A stretch of 64,000 nucleotides of DNA from Diphasiastrum complanatum (Eukaryota; Streptophyta; Lycopodiopsida; Lycopodiales; Lycopodiaceae), in the NCBI GenBank assembly GCA_029204225.1, contig CM055092.1, positions 38,637,800 through 38,701,799 on the forward strand. The letters run 5' to 3'. Shown here one piece after another: positions 12,472 through 24,136 of the stretch. The position numbers and the translations under genes are program-made. The notes beneath the pieces were generated by a model. That model was given only the letters and a program-made list of their open reading frames with translations. It was not told where the DNA came from and did not search any database. Position 1 is the stretch's first letter. Each line of letters opens with the position of its first letter.

Positions 12472-13174
12472 ATGGCATCTCAGGGAGGATATCTTCTAGA
12501 AGCCAATGATAGACTAAACACTTCTAATTACTCAATTTGGAAGTTCGGAATGGAGTCTATTTTGATACTCCAAGATGTTATGGATATTGTGCTTGTGTTG
12601 AGGAGGAGCCTCAAGCACAAGTTGTAATTCTTAAGTACAAAAAAAGAGCTAGAATGGCTCTACATTTTATTAAGATGAATGTATCTAATGAAATTTTGAG
12701 AGAGATAGGACCTTGCACTACAGCCAAAGAAGCTTGGGATGCACTAAAGACCATCTATGATGCAAAGAATATTTCTAGAATACTCACTCTTAGGAATCAG
12801 ATTTTTCAAAGTTTCCAAAGAAGTGAAGAGAGTGCATCTAACTATGTTCTGAGAGTTAAAGACTTACATAGAGAGGTTTCCTGTGTTGGTGTTACTATTA
12901 ACCAAGATGATCTAGTTAAAGTCATACTGAATGGCTTGAGAGATGACTATGATAATCTTGTTCAGTCTTTTGCTATTAAAGAGGAGTTTCCTAATCTAGA
13001 AACTCTCCAAGGAATTCTTATTTCTAAAGAATCTAGACAAAGCTATAAACTCTCCAGGATGAACAAACTCGAGCATGGTGTAAGTAACAAAGCCCTCTTT
13101 GTCAAAGGCAAGCAAAAAGCAAGGAGTAAGAATCAATTCTCTCAAGCATCCAACAAAGACAAAGCCAAAGATTG
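12472..13174 (+). pseudogene. Copia-B gag
   Basis: Gag starts MASQGGYLLEANDRLNTSNY at 12472. It changes frame near 12600 and continues as KKRARMALHFIKMNVSNEIL, then DALKTIYDAKNISRILTLRN (UBN2-type copia gag). A stop at 13173 comes just before the zinc-knuckle region. The frame change and the stop prevent a full gag. It is strongly similar to the gag of Copia-D and, in reverse, of Copia-E, so these three form one family. Confidence 0.87.
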
Positions 13175-13500
13175 AGACAAAGATGGTGAAGATGATGATA
13201 CATCTCATCCTTCTAACTCAAAGACCAAGAAGAAGAAAGTGAAGTTTTCTTCTGTGGCAAGAAGGGGCACTATGCCTCTAATTGCTTCAAGAAGAAAAAC
13301 CAACTCAAGCAAGCTAATCTCTCCAAAGAGATTGAAGAAGATTTTGTTGCAAGTGATGGAGAAGGATCACTTATGGTGTCCAGTTTTTCTTCATCACCTT
13401 TCAAGAAAGATGGAGCTTGGTACATAGACAGTGGAGCTTCTTCACATATGTGCTATTCAAAATTCTCCATCTCAAAATGGAGTAGCTGAGAGGGAAAACT
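13175..13500 (+). pseudogene. Copia-B zinc knuckle and protease, fused to the integrase end
   Basis: Across shifted frames this encodes a CCHC knuckle (CGKKGHYASNC) and the protease motif WYIDSGASSHMC. Directly after SSHMC the sequence jumps to the integrase end, whose equivalent in Copia-D is AYSPSQNGVAE. About 830 bp (rest of protease, GAG-pre-integrase, most of the integrase core) are missing. The joint has a short TGTG shared by both sides. Confidence 0.8.
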
Positions 13501-13933
13501 GATCTTTATGTGAATGTGCTAAAGCAATTCGAGTAGCAACTTCTTTGCCGATTATTGGGGTGAAGCTATAAATTGTGCAAACTGTTTGTGCAATAGATTA
13601 CCTCACAATGCAGTTGCTGGAAAATCACCTATTGAAGTCTTGCTTAAGAAGAAACCTAAGGTAGATCACCTTAGAGTTTTCGGTTGTACTTGCTTTGTTA
13701 ATGGGCCCTTGGAAACAAGGAAAAGAGATGATCCTAATTCTATTAAAGGGATCATGGTTGGATATGCATCCAACAAGAAAGCTTACAGAATCTATGTTCC
13801 CTTTACCTGAACTACAATTGAGAGTAGGGATGTTACATTCCATGAAGATCAAAAATACATTCTTGAGGAGGCCGAGTTCAAAGATTCTCACAAAGATACT
13901 CCAATCATCACCCTTGAAGATTATCATGGAGAG
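13501..13933 (+). pseudogene. Copia-B integrase C-terminal part
   Basis: The open block 13586-13810 shows CNRLPHNAVAGKSPIEVLLK and VFGCTCFVNGPLETRKR, the conserved tail of copia integrase before the RT linker. A stop ends it and the following linker is in another frame. The catalytic core upstream has been deleted. Confidence 0.82.
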
Positions 13934-14828
13934 ATGGGGCCGAGAATTGAGGAGTCACCTCGAATCTTTTCACCAAGGAGATCTCAAAGAGAAAGATCTG
14001 AGCCTAGAAGGCTAACCTATGAAGATAGAGGCAAGCAAGTGGAAATCAACTCCACTAATTATGCTTATTTTATTTCTCATGAGGAGCCGAAGAATGTATA
14101 TGATGCACTCAACTCGAAGGAATGGTACCTTGCCATGAAGGAGGAATATGAATCTTTGATGGCCAAAAAGACATGGGAGCTTGTGGATCTTCTATCCAAC
14201 AAGCACATCATTGGTTGCAAGTGGGTTTTTCGAGTCAAGTATAATCAAGATGGCACAATCAACAAGTACAAGGCTAGGCTTTGTGCTAAAGGTTTTGATC
14301 AAGTTTATGGACTTGATTATGAGGAGACCTTTGTCCCAGTTGCAAAGATGGTATCAATTAGAATCATAATTTCTCTTGCTTGTTTTTTCAATTGGCAAGT
14401 TCTTCAACTAGATGTCTCTAATGCATTTCTAAATGGGTATCTAGAAGAAGAGATTTATATGGATCAGCCTATTGGGTTCATCCATGATAAAGAAAAAGTT
14501 TGCTTGATCTTCAAAAGTTTATATGGATTGAAGCAAGCTCCAAGGTCATGGTATTCTCGACTTAACACCTTTCTTGAGTCACTAGGATTTAATCTTAGTA
14601 ACTATGATCCTTCCTTATATGTCAAGTTTTTTGATAAAGATATTGTCATTCTTCTTATTTATGTTGATGATATCATTCTGACAGGAAGTAATATCAAGTT
14701 AGTTGAGGAAACCAACAATGCACTCGGAAAAGAATTCAAGATGCAAGATCTTGAAAAAATTCACTATATTCTAGGATTAGAGATTGACTTTCTTAAAGAT
14801 ATAGCTTTTGCATGTCAATCCAAGACAT
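13934..14828 (+). pseudogene. Copia-B reverse transcriptase, truncated
   Basis: A long open frame with the copia RT sequence: CKWVFRVKYNQDGTINKYKA, LDVSNAFLNGYLEEEIYMDQ, SLYGLKQAPRSWY and the catalytic LLIYVDDIILTGS, then YILGLEIDFL. The coding match ends at about 14820 (ACQSKT). From 14829 the sequence is the distal part of the Copia-C LTR. RNase H, polypurine tract and 3' LTR of Copia-B are absent. The RT core itself is uninterrupted, but it cannot act without the rest of the element. Confidence 0.88.
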
Positions 14829-15094
14829 TGAGTTTTTGTGATCCAAATGAAGCCAAATCAATTTCTACTTGTTTCTCAGGTTCAAGGCCGTACTACAGCC
14901 TGTAGTACACAAGTGTGGGCTCGGATTTCAATGTTGATCAATCCTTTTGATTGTTAATGCTTGTTGTTTGTCAAATTGCCAATCTAGATCAACTTTTTTG
15001 TGTCTAGTTTTTTGATAGATTGTTAAGCAAGCATCCAATCACTCTTGTGGATCTTTTGTAGATCTATTTATGGTCCTAAAGTACAATAATTTCA
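14829..15094 (+). repeat. Truncated 5' LTR of Copia-C
   Basis: This 266-bp stretch matches the last part of the LTR at 24393-25080 nearly base for base, from TGAGTTTTTGTGATCC to a TTCA end. The first ~430 bp of the LTR are missing and are replaced by Copia-B RT. The primer site (TGGTATCAGATCC) follows at 15097. Confidence 0.88.
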
Positions 15095-15096
15095 GA

Positions 15097-15897
15097 TGGT
15101 ATCAGATCCAAGTACAAGAGCATAAGTCATTGATCTAATGCAAATCCATTTTTAGCAAGTTTTGGTGCTAAAAACTAGTATTGAGAGGGCAAGCTAGAAT
15201 CTTGATTTTGGTGAGGAGATTTGATCCCAAACTTGGTAGGGGTCCAAATACATACTATCCACATGTGTGGGAACCTCTGAACCTACATTTAATGCATGGT
15301 ATTCATTTGATCCAAAGAAATTCAATTTGTGAGCTTTTGATGTAATTTTTGGTGGAAATCTTAGGATAAGCTACCAAGAGAGTGCCATTGATTAGATTTG
15401 ACACAGGTCATGAGATCTAGTTAATCTAGGCTAAAATCAGGTCCTCTAAACTTGTTTTACAGGTCTTGAAAGTACATCAAAAAGTGTGAGGGATATTTAG
15501 TCATGTTATTGTCCAAAAATAGCCGAAATTGAAAAGATTTGATTGTAAGTAGATTTTACATCATCTTATCTTCATTCCAACTTTGTGAGGGAGTGCTAGA
15601 ACTGAGATTATAAGTCCATTTGTTGGATTAGAAATCTAATTTGAGTGAAACACTACAAGAGAGAGACCTAAGTGAGTTTCTAGAGACAATCAAATCCATT
15701 TCTTGGCAAGATTTGTTTGAAAGTAGTTTTACTTCATCTTATCTTCATTCCAGCTTTGTGAGGGAGTGATAGAACTGTGATTATAAGTCCATTTGTTGGA
15801 TTAGAAATCAAATTCGAGTGAAACACTACAAGTGTGAGACCGTTGTGAGTTTCAAGTCAATCAAATCTATTTCTTGTTTGTAGAAGTCACTAGTAAG
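15097..15897 (+). other. Copia-C primer site and leader with an internal duplication
   Basis: The primer site TGGTATCAGATC at 15097 has one base different from the usual form. The leader then contains two tandem copies of about 173 bp (roughly 15541-15713 and 15714-15886), each with TTCATTCCA followed by TTTGTGAGGGAGTG and TAAGTCCATTTGTTGGATTA. No coding sequence was seen. Confidence 0.8.
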
Positions 15898-16346
15898 ATG
15901 GGATCTGCTGGAGCATACATTCTAGAAGCTAGTGAGAGATTAAACTCTACAAATTATGCTATTTGGAAGGTTAGGATGGAGTCACTTTTGGTGCTCCAAG
16001 ACCTTTATGAGTTCTTGATTGAAAATGAAGATGAACCTCTAGGTGCACAGGAGTTAGCTAGATACAAGAAGAGATCTAGGCTTGGACTTCATTGTGTGAA
16101 GATGAATGTGAGCAATAATTTGTTGAGAGAAGTATCAGCATGTACTAGTGCTAAAGAGGCTTGGGAGTCTTTAAAATCAATCTATGAATCTAGTAACACT
16201 TCAAGAGTACTCATGCTTAGAAATTAGATTTTACAAAGCATGAGGAGAAGTGAGGAGAGTGCACAGGATTATGTACTTAGAATCAAGTCTCTAAATAGAA
16301 GCTTCTATAAATTGCCCTTAATGGTCTAGGATATGACTTTGCAAAT
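15898..16346 (+). pseudogene. Copia-C gag, N-terminal part
   Basis: Starts MGSAGAYILEASERLNSTNY, with IWKVRMESLLVLQDL, RLGLHCVKMNVSNNLLREVS and ESSNTSRVLMLRN. A stop (TAG) follows at 16225, where the homologous Copia-H gag reads RNQVFQSM, so the stop replaces a CAA/CAG glutamine codon. Copia-H at 39.4 kb is its closest relative in the window. Confidence 0.87.
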
Positions 16347-16994
16347 TTGGTCCAAAGTTTTGTCATCCAAGACACTTTGCCAACTATAGAAAAACTTCAT
16401 AGGGTATTAGTGGCTGAAGAGTGTAGGATGCTCCATGCAAAATCTAGGATGAGTTCCTTGTCTTTGCAAGATGGTGATGAGAAAGCCAATTTCTCATTCA
16501 AGGGCAAAAAGAAGACCAATGGAAAGAAGAAGCAACCAAAGGAGGCCAAAGAAGAGGATGATTCATCAAGCTCAAAGGACAAGTCAAAGCAGAAATGCTT
16601 CTTTTGTGGAAAAAAAGAGCATTATGCATCTGAATGCTACAAGAGGCTAAGAGCACAAGTGGAGGAGGACAAACAAGGAAACCTTGCAAAGGAGGAGGAG
16701 GAGGATGAAGTAGATGTATTCTTGATGGCTTCTACATCCTCACCAACAAGCAATAGCAATTCAAGAGACAATTGGTGGATCGGCAGTGAGACTAGCTCCC
16801 ACATGTCTTGTGAAAAGGACTTTTTCTCAACCTTACACTCTTTCAATGCTGCTAAAAAGTTTGTCTTTACTGCAAATGATGAAGAGTGTAGGATAGATGG
16901 TGTTGGTACCATCTCTTTGTGTCTAGAATCCTCAAAATGCATGGATCTAGAAAATGTTTTTTTATGTACCATCAATCACCAAGACTATGCTTAG
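16347..16994 (+). pseudogene. Copia-C gag C-terminus, zinc knuckle and dead protease
   Basis: A 215-codon frame covering the gag end, a basic linker, a CCHC knuckle (CFFCGKKEHYASEC) and the protease start. The protease motif, WIDSGASSHMS in Copia-H, is WIGSETSSHMS here: the catalytic D is G and the SGA turn is changed. The protease must therefore be inactive even in the open frame. The frame ends shortly after ENVFLCTI. Confidence 0.87.
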
Positions 16995-18023
16995 CGTTGG
17001 TCTACTCTTAGAAAGTGGTTTGGATATCCACTTTAAGCATGGTGTTTGTTTCATCTTGAAGAATGATGTTTGCATTGCAAAGGGATTTTAACATGGAAGA
17101 TTGTTTAAGTTGGAAGCTAGTGTTGCTTTTGAAAGAATGAGCTTGGCAAAGGAGGAGATCTTGGAAAAGTGTGATCTTGCTTGCATTGAGGAGGAGCATC
17201 AAAAGTAGGAAGATCTTGAGGATCAGCCTCAAAGAATGAGAGTTCCAAGGGAATCCTCAATGACAATGGCCGAGTCATCAAACTGCATGCAAATTTTCCA
17301 TTCAAATGTGCATCTTGCAAAGGTGGTGAGCATTGGAGAGTCTACTATCTTTGAATACTTTTTGGAAAGTATTAGTAGACATGGAGTGACTTGTTTCTTA
17401 TCTTTAAGATCTATGGTGTTTAGTACTCTTTATGACAAGACAATGAAATTAGATGCTACATTTGTTGTTGATAAAGCAATTTCATTGGATAACTGTTTTT
17501 CTAATAGTTTAAATAGTGTCATAGAAGATGAAACATCATTTGTATTGAAAATATTTGGATCCACATGCTTTGTGCATGATAATTCCAATGTAAGGACCAA
17601 AGATTATCCTATTTCAATGAGGACACTTTTTATAAATGGTTAAGGAAAATGATCCTTTTTGGTAACTACATTTAGTGCCTTCAGATTCACACAAATCTGC
17701 ATTTTTCCATTGTTTTGCTCTTCAAGTAGAGATTGTAAAATCTACTGGTTTTCCACCAAAAAATTTGTCAATGGTGGAAATGTGATCTTTCAAGAGTGGA
17801 AGATCTACAAACTTGAAGAAGCACCTTTGGATCAACACCTTATTCAATTCATTGATGTTTTGGAGTCAAGTCAAGTGGAGGAGCAAGCTCAAGACCTGAG
17901 GACTCCAAGAAGAACCTTGAGTATCAAGATGGAGCCATCTAGGCTCAATCATATGGATCAAGCAAGGCAAGTTGTCTTTGGCAACATTATGTATGCACTT
18001 GATAGTTTTATTGATGTATCTTC
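16995..18023 (+). pseudogene. Copia-C pre-integrase and integrase end, strongly diverged
   Basis: Traces of the GAG-pre-integrase region (LDIHFKHGVCFILKNDVC) continue to about 17.2 kb. After that only weak copia signals remain: VLKIFGSTCFVHD (compare KIFGCICYVH in Copia-H) and VNGGNVIFQEWK. The integrase core with its catalytic residues and the RT are missing. The segment is cut at 18023 by the insertion of Copia-D. Confidence 0.6.
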
Positions 18024-18760
18024 TGTGAAAAATTGAAAAAGATTATCTATGTTAGATATAGGGGTCTTATGTTTTTTACATCAAGCATCTAGATGTAGGA
18101 TGTTGATAGGAATAAATTTGGCATAGATGGCAAATTATGCATTTCAACTTGTAATGCCACTATTGAGCCAAAATAGAGTAAGAGGCTAAACACGTGCCAA
18201 TTAGAGTGTAGACAAGTGTAAAGTTTTTGTTTGATGAATTCCAAGAGGTCCAATAGGATTTAGAGGTGGAACCTTGTGAGGTCCAATAGGAAATTGAGGT
18301 GTGCTTGAATATAGTCCAATAGAATTAAGAGGTGCATGGATCAATGATCCAATAGGATCAAGAGGTGACAAAATATGGTCCAATCATAGTTAAGCATAGT
18401 GGTATCTCGTGGACCTACTAGTATCATTGTACTCCTCATTTTGAAGTCAATTGATTTGGTGATTTCATGGATTTTGTGAGTTATTGGATTTCTAGCTTTC
18501 TCTCTCTACCCGAGAGCTCATGATGCATTTTCTCTCTCTACCTGAGGAGAGCAGCTTGTTTTTACTTAGATTATTTTTTGAATACTTCCCACACGTGTGA
18601 GTGAGAGTTGGAAGTGATTGAATGCATGTAGTAGTGTGTTTTTGCCATAGGATTCAAGATTGATCTTGAATCTCAATTTAGTCTTGATCTTGGTGCATCT
18701 ACACACCTTAGGAGATCACAAGTACATGTAGTGGATAGTCCACACGTGTGAAATTCAACA
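18024..18760 (+). repeat. 5' LTR of Copia-D
   Basis: A 737-bp LTR, TGTGAA…CAACA, followed at once by the primer site TGGTATCAGAGC (18761-18772). It carries the palindrome CACACGTGTG twice (18590-18599 and 18741-18750), the second only 10 bp from the LTR end. CTCTCTCTACC repeats lie near 18.5 kb. Confidence 0.95.
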
Positions 18761-19513
18761 TGGTATCAGAGCCTACCTAAGGTTACCATGCATTTTGATC
18801 CATCTAAGTGAAAAATTTTCATCAATCTTGAGCTAGAAGTTGTCAAGGCCCATTTTCCTAGCTATCTTGTTCAATCTTGGATCAAAAGAGATCAAAAGGA
18901 CATTGATTGGGTCTGACCTGGTACTGTACGGAATCAGGTGCTCAGACACATGTGAGGAACATCCAATTTCAGTTTGGAAGTTCTCTCTCATGTTTGATCC
19001 ATTTATCTTGCTTGATAGCTTGTTTTGAAGATATTTTTGTCTAGTTTCTGTTGCAATCAGTTTCATTCCATTTGGTTGAGCCAATCAAAAGTTATAAGCT
19101 TTTGAAGAGGGTTAGGTAGGGCACCTAGACCTGGGTGGACACATTCGGTTTGGTCAAGAGATTGCTTGGTTGATCCAAAATCACAGTTGTATGCTTGCCA
19201 ATCTCATCTATATGTGATCTAGGCATTGTTTTGAGATCTTAGCCATTTTGTTTCATGCAATATCATTGTATTTGAGTCAAATTTGGTTTCTTAGTGTATT
19301 TCACACGTGCTAAGAGTGTTTTATCCTAACGTTGCCCATACTCCATTTGATGTGAAGTCGATCTAGTTTTGGAGAGATTGAGATAGCTAGTGAGAATCAA
19401 TTCACAAATTGTTGCAAGATATTTCATAGGAGGAGATAGTACTCAATTATTGAATCCTATTGAAAGTGTGTAACAACATTTATTGTTCATCATTTGAGTT
19501 TTCTTCACTTCAA

Positions 19514-20035
19514 ATGTCTTCAATGGGTTCATCCTTGTTGGAACCAAGTGAAAGATTGACCACTTCAAATTATTCAATTTGGAAAATGAGGATGGAGTCC
19601 ATCTTGATCCTTCAAGATGTGATGGACATAGTTCTTGGCCTTGAAGAAGAACCACAAGTTCTTCAAGAGGTTCAAAAATACAAAAAGATAGCTAGGATGG
19701 CTCTCCACTACATTAAGATGAATGTCTCTAATGAGATATTGAGGGAGATAGGTACTTGTACAACATCCAAAGAAGCTTGGGATTGTCTCAAGACTATCTA
19801 TGAGGCTAAGAATACCTCTAGGCTTCTCACTCTTAGGAATCAAATCTTTCTCTCATCTAGTTATGTTTTGAGAGTAAAAGATATTCATAGAGAGCTTGCT
19901 TGCATTGGTGATTCCATCAATCAAAATGAGCTAGTTCAAGTCATTCTCAATGGCTTGAGAAGTGAATTTGATAACCTTGTCCAATCTTATGCCATTAAGG
20001 AGGAGCTACCAAGTTTGGAGGCAAAAAATGATTAA
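19514..20035 (+). pseudogene. Copia-D gag, cut short by AT-rich filler
   Basis: Starts MSSMGSSLLEPSERLTTSNY and shows IWKMRMESILILQDVMDIVL, KKIARMALHYIKMNVSNEIL and VILNGLRSEFDNLVQSYAIK. Compared with Copia-B, eight residues are missing after RNQIF, in frame. At about 20023 the coding sequence is replaced by about 57 bp of AT-only-like filler with stops. The gag part homologous to 37.87-38.0 kb is lost and the frame changes before the zinc knuckle. Confidence 0.88.
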
Positions 20036-20089
20036 TGAATAAACTAATAAATAATTATTAATTAAATAATTATTAATATCAACAATCCT

Positions 20090-22806
20090 CAAGCAAGGAC
20101 AAAGTCAAATCCAAAGACAAAGATGAGGAGGAAGATGATTCCTCTAATGCTTCATCATCCAAGCTCAAGAAGAAGAAGATCAAGTGCTTTTATTGTGGCA
20201 AGAAAGGTCATTATGCCACCAATTGCTTAAAAAATAAGAATCAACTCAAGCAAGCCAATATTACCAATGAGAAGGAAGACACTATTGCAAGTGATGGAGA
20301 GGGATCTCTTATGGTCTCTAGTTTCTCATCTACTCCTTTCAAGAAGGACGGCCTATGGTATATTGATAGTGGAGCCTCTTCACATATGTGTAGCTCCAAG
20401 GACTCTTTCTCTTCTATTGCACCTTATGATGGAGTCAAGAAATCAATATACACTACAAATGATTTTGAATGTCCTATTGAAGGCATAGGGAACATTCCCT
20501 TGAAGCTTGCATCCTCTAAAGTTCTTTTTCTCTCTAGAGTTCTTTATGTACCTAAGCTTACCAAGAATCTTATTGGTGTTGGCCAATTGCTTGATAATGG
20601 CCTTGATGTAAAATTCAATGTTGATACTTGCACTATCAAGAAGAATGATGAGATACTTGCATTAGGATCTAGATTTGGTGGCATCTATAAACTAGATCCA
20701 AATGAGTATGTGAATGCTTGTAATGTTACTCTTGTGAACAAGCTCTCTATGGAGGAATTATGGCATAGGAGGTTGGGACATCCCAACTACAAATCCATGC
20801 TCTCTATGATCAAAGAATCCAAAGCTATTGGCTTGCCAAAGTCACTCTCCAAGAAGATCAAGCCTTGTGAGGCTTGTGCAATTGCTAAATCTCACAAAAA
20901 GCCATTTACAAGATCTTCTATCAAAAGCAAGCATCCTTTGGAGTTAATCCACTCGGATGTGCATTTCTCATCAACTACAAGCAAGGGAGGAGCCACTTGT
21001 TTTGTTACTTTCATTGATGATTACACAAGATTCACTTGGATATATCTTCTTGCTTCAAAATCCATGGTGTTTGATCATTTCCTTATTTTCAAAGGTTATG
21101 TAGAGAAGCAATTCTCATTCAAGATTAAAGCTCTTAGAAGTGATGGAGGTGGTGAATATATTTCCAATAAATTTCAAGATTTTTGTGAGCTTGAAGGCAT
21201 TAAAAGAGAGTTTTCTTGTGCCTACTCTCCATCTCAAAATGGAGTGGCCGAGAAAAAGAATAGATCTCTATGTGAATGTGCAATATTTATGAGAATTAAG
21301 GCATCTTTGCCCAAAGATTTTTGGGGAGAAGCCATTAATTGTGCAAATTATCTTTGCAATAGGCTCCCACATATAGCTCTTGGAGGAAAGTCACCATATG
21401 AAATCTTATTTTTGAAGAAGCCTAAGGTTGATCACCTTAGAGTTTTTGGATGCTTATGCTTTGTCCATATTCCCTTGGAAACAAGGAAGAAGAAAGATCC
21501 TAGTGCATGCAAAGGGATCATGGTTGGATACTCATCCACCAAGAAGGCCTATAGAGTCTTTATACTCTCTACTTCTCAAATTATTGAAAGTAGAGATGTT
21601 GTCTTTCATGAAGATCAACACTCATCATTTGAAGAGGCCGAGATCAAGAAATCTATGGATGCGTCATCAATTATTGATTTTGAAGACAATCATGATGTGA
21701 TGGGGTCGAGATTTGAAGAAGACTCTCCTCAGATTTTTTCACCAAGAAGATCCATGAGAGATAGATCCGAGCCTAAGAGGCTCTCATATGTTGACAAAGG
21801 CAAACAAGTGGATCTTGATTCCACTAATTATGTTTTTTATGTCTCTCATGAAGAGCCAAAGAATGTACAAGAGCCACTCAATACCAAGGAGTGGTATGAT
21901 GCCATGAAGCAAGAGTATGATGCATTGATCACCAACAATACTTGGGAGCTTGTGGATCCTCCATCCAACAAGCATGTGATTGGTTGCAAGTGGGTATTTC
22001 GGATCAAGTTCAATCATGATGGCACCATCAACAAGCATAAAGCAAGATTATGTGCCAAAGGATTTGCTCAAATCCATGGTCTTGATTATGAGGAGACCTT
22101 TGCACCCGTTGCAAAGATGGTGACAATAAGAATTCTTATTTCTCTTGCTTGTTTTTTCAAGGGGAAGGTGTTCCAATTAAATGTATCCAATGCTTTTCTA
22201 AATGGTTATCTTGAGGAGGAGATTTATATGGAACAACCTCAAGGATTCATCAAGGATGAGTCCAAAGTGTGCTTGCTCTTCAAAAGTCTTTATGGACTCA
22301 AGCAAGCACCAAGATCATGGTATTCAAGACTTAACTCTTTTCTTATCTCACTAGGATTTACTCTTAGTGACTATGATCCTTCCATGTATCTAAAGTTTGT
22401 TGATAGCAATATTGTCATTCTTCTAATTTATGTTGATGACATTATTCTTTGTGGAAGTTGTATCAAGCTAGTTGATGAAACCAAGCTAGCACTTGGATGT
22501 GAGTTTAAAATGCAAGATCTAGGAGAGATACATTACATCCTAGGCCTAGAGATTGATTTTTATGAAAATCATGTCTTTATATGCCAATCTAGATATGCTC
22601 ACTCTATGTTGAAAAAATTCCATATGGAAAATTCTAAGAGCATAGATACTCCAATGGAGCAAATTGTAAAAGATCCTAATAAAGGTGATGAAAGATCCTT
22701 CGAGGACATCACAATTTTTAGGAGTCTTGTAGGCTCCTTGATTTGGCTTACCATTACTAGGCCCGATCTTAGTTTTTGTGTGCACAAATTGAGTCAATTT
22801 ATGTAA
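20090..22806 (+). pseudogene. Copia-D pol (zinc knuckle, protease, integrase, reverse transcriptase)
   Basis: One long open frame; its first in-frame ATG is at 20311. In order: CCHC knuckle (CFYCGKKGHYATNC), protease (YIDSGASSHMC), GAG-pre-integrase (WHRRLGHPN, CEACAIAKSHK), and integrase with an intact D-D35-E (IHSDVH; LRSDGGGEY; NGVAEKKN, exactly 35 residues between the last D and E). RT follows (LNVSNAFLNGYLEEEIYMEQ, SLYGLKQAPRSWY, LIYVDDIIL). The frame ends at a TAA where Copia-H has CAA (SQSMQ versus SQFM-stop). Apart from that stop the catalytic residues all look intact. Confidence 0.93.
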
Positions 22807-23381
22807 GATCCTAAGATCCATCATTGGAAGATGGCCAAGAGAATTCTAGGATATGTATATTCATCTTGTGATTATGGTCTACTCTATAAAGTGAAGATCT
22901 ATTCATTATTGGCTACTCGGATTCGGACTTTGCAAGTGACAAGATGGATCGAAAGTCTATTAGTGCATACACTATCTTTCTTGGAGGCAATCTAATATCT
23001 TGGCTTTCCAAAAAACAAGATACTATATGTGAGGCCGAGTACAAAGCACTCACTACAACTACCAAAGAAGTGCTTTGGATCAAGAGGTTATTAATGGAGC
23101 TAAAGTGCATCAAGGAGGATGATCTACCAATGATCAAGTGTGATAACATCTCGGCCCAAGATCTTGCCAATAATCCCATATTTCATGCAAGAAGCAAGCA
23201 CATAGAAGTGGCACACCATTTTGTGAGAGAAAAGCTTATTGGAGGAGAAATTTATTTGGAGCATGTCAACTCGTCCTCTTGTATTGCCGATCTACTCACC
23301 AAGCCTTTGAGCAAAAGTGCTTTCATCAAGCATAGATCTAATCTTGGAGTTATATCAAGATCAATGCTCAAATCTTCATAG
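22807..23381 (+). pseudogene. Copia-D RNase H
   Basis: Continues pol after the TAA: DPKIHHWKMAKRILGYV, then a frame change near 22890, then GYSDSDFASDKMDRKSISAY, WLSKKQDTICEAEYKAL, MIKCDN, HARSKHIEVAHHFVREK and IADLLTKPLS. The catalytic acids (D in SDSDF, E in CEAEY, D in KCDN) are present. The stop and the frameshift separate it from RT. The polypurine tract and 3' LTR follow within 20 bp. Confidence 0.9.
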
Positions 23382-23399
23382 ATAATTTTTTAGGAGGAG

Positions 23400-24136
23400 T
23401 GTGAAGAATTGAAAAAGATTATCTATGTTAGATATAGGGGTCTTATGTTTTTTACATCAAGCATCTAGGTGTAGGATGTTGATAGGAATAAATTTGGCAT
23501 AGATGGCAAATTATGCATTTCCACTTGTAATGCCACTATTGAGCCAAAATAGAGTAAGAGGCTAAACACGTGCCAATTAGAGTGTAGACAAGTGTAAAGT
23601 TTTTGTTTGATGAATTCCAAGAGGTCCAATAGGATTTAGAGGTGGAACCTTGTGAGATCCAATAGGAAATTGAGGTGTTCTTGAATATAGTCCAATAGAA
23701 TTAAGAGGTGCATGGATCAATGATCCAATAGGATCAAGAGGTGACAAAATATGGTCCAATCATAGTTAAGCATAGTGGTAGCTCGTGGACCTACTAGTAT
23801 CATTGTACTCCTCATTTTGAAGTCAATTGATTTGGTGATTTCATGGATTTTGTGAGTTATTGGATTTCTAGCTTTCTCTCTCTACCCGAGAGCTCATGAT
23901 GCATTTTCTCTCTCTACCCAAGGAGAGCGGCTTGTTTTTACTTAGATTATTTTTTGAATACTTCCCACACGTGTGAGTGAGAGTTGGAAGTGATTGAATG
24001 CATGTAGTAGTGTGTTTTTGCCATAGGATTCAAGATTGATCTTGAATCTCAATCTAGTCTTGATCTTGGTGCATCTACACACCTTAGGAGATCACAAGTA
24101 CATGTAGTGGACAGTCCACACGTGTGAAATTCAACA
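23400..24136 (+). repeat. 3' LTR of Copia-D
   Basis: A 737-bp copy of the 5' LTR, preceded by the polypurine tract TTAGGAGGAG. CACACGTGTG is present at 23966-23975 and 24117-24126, at the same places as in the 5' copy. The target duplication TCTTC follows at 24137. Confidence 0.95.

Larger units (their letters stand above)
18024..24136 (+). mobile_element. Copia-D, complete LTR retrotransposon nested in Copia-C
   Basis: A structurally complete element: two 737-bp LTRs (18024-18760, 23400-24136), primer site at 18761, gag, pol and a polypurine tract at 23391-23399. It is flanked by the 5-bp target duplication TCTTC (18019-18023 and 24137-24141). Both LTRs start TGTGAA and end CAACA. By eye they differ at about 11 positions with no gaps, so this is the youngest clear insertion here. 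Gag has lost a segment, and pol has a stop and a frameshift, so it is not autonomous now. Confidence 0.95.
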
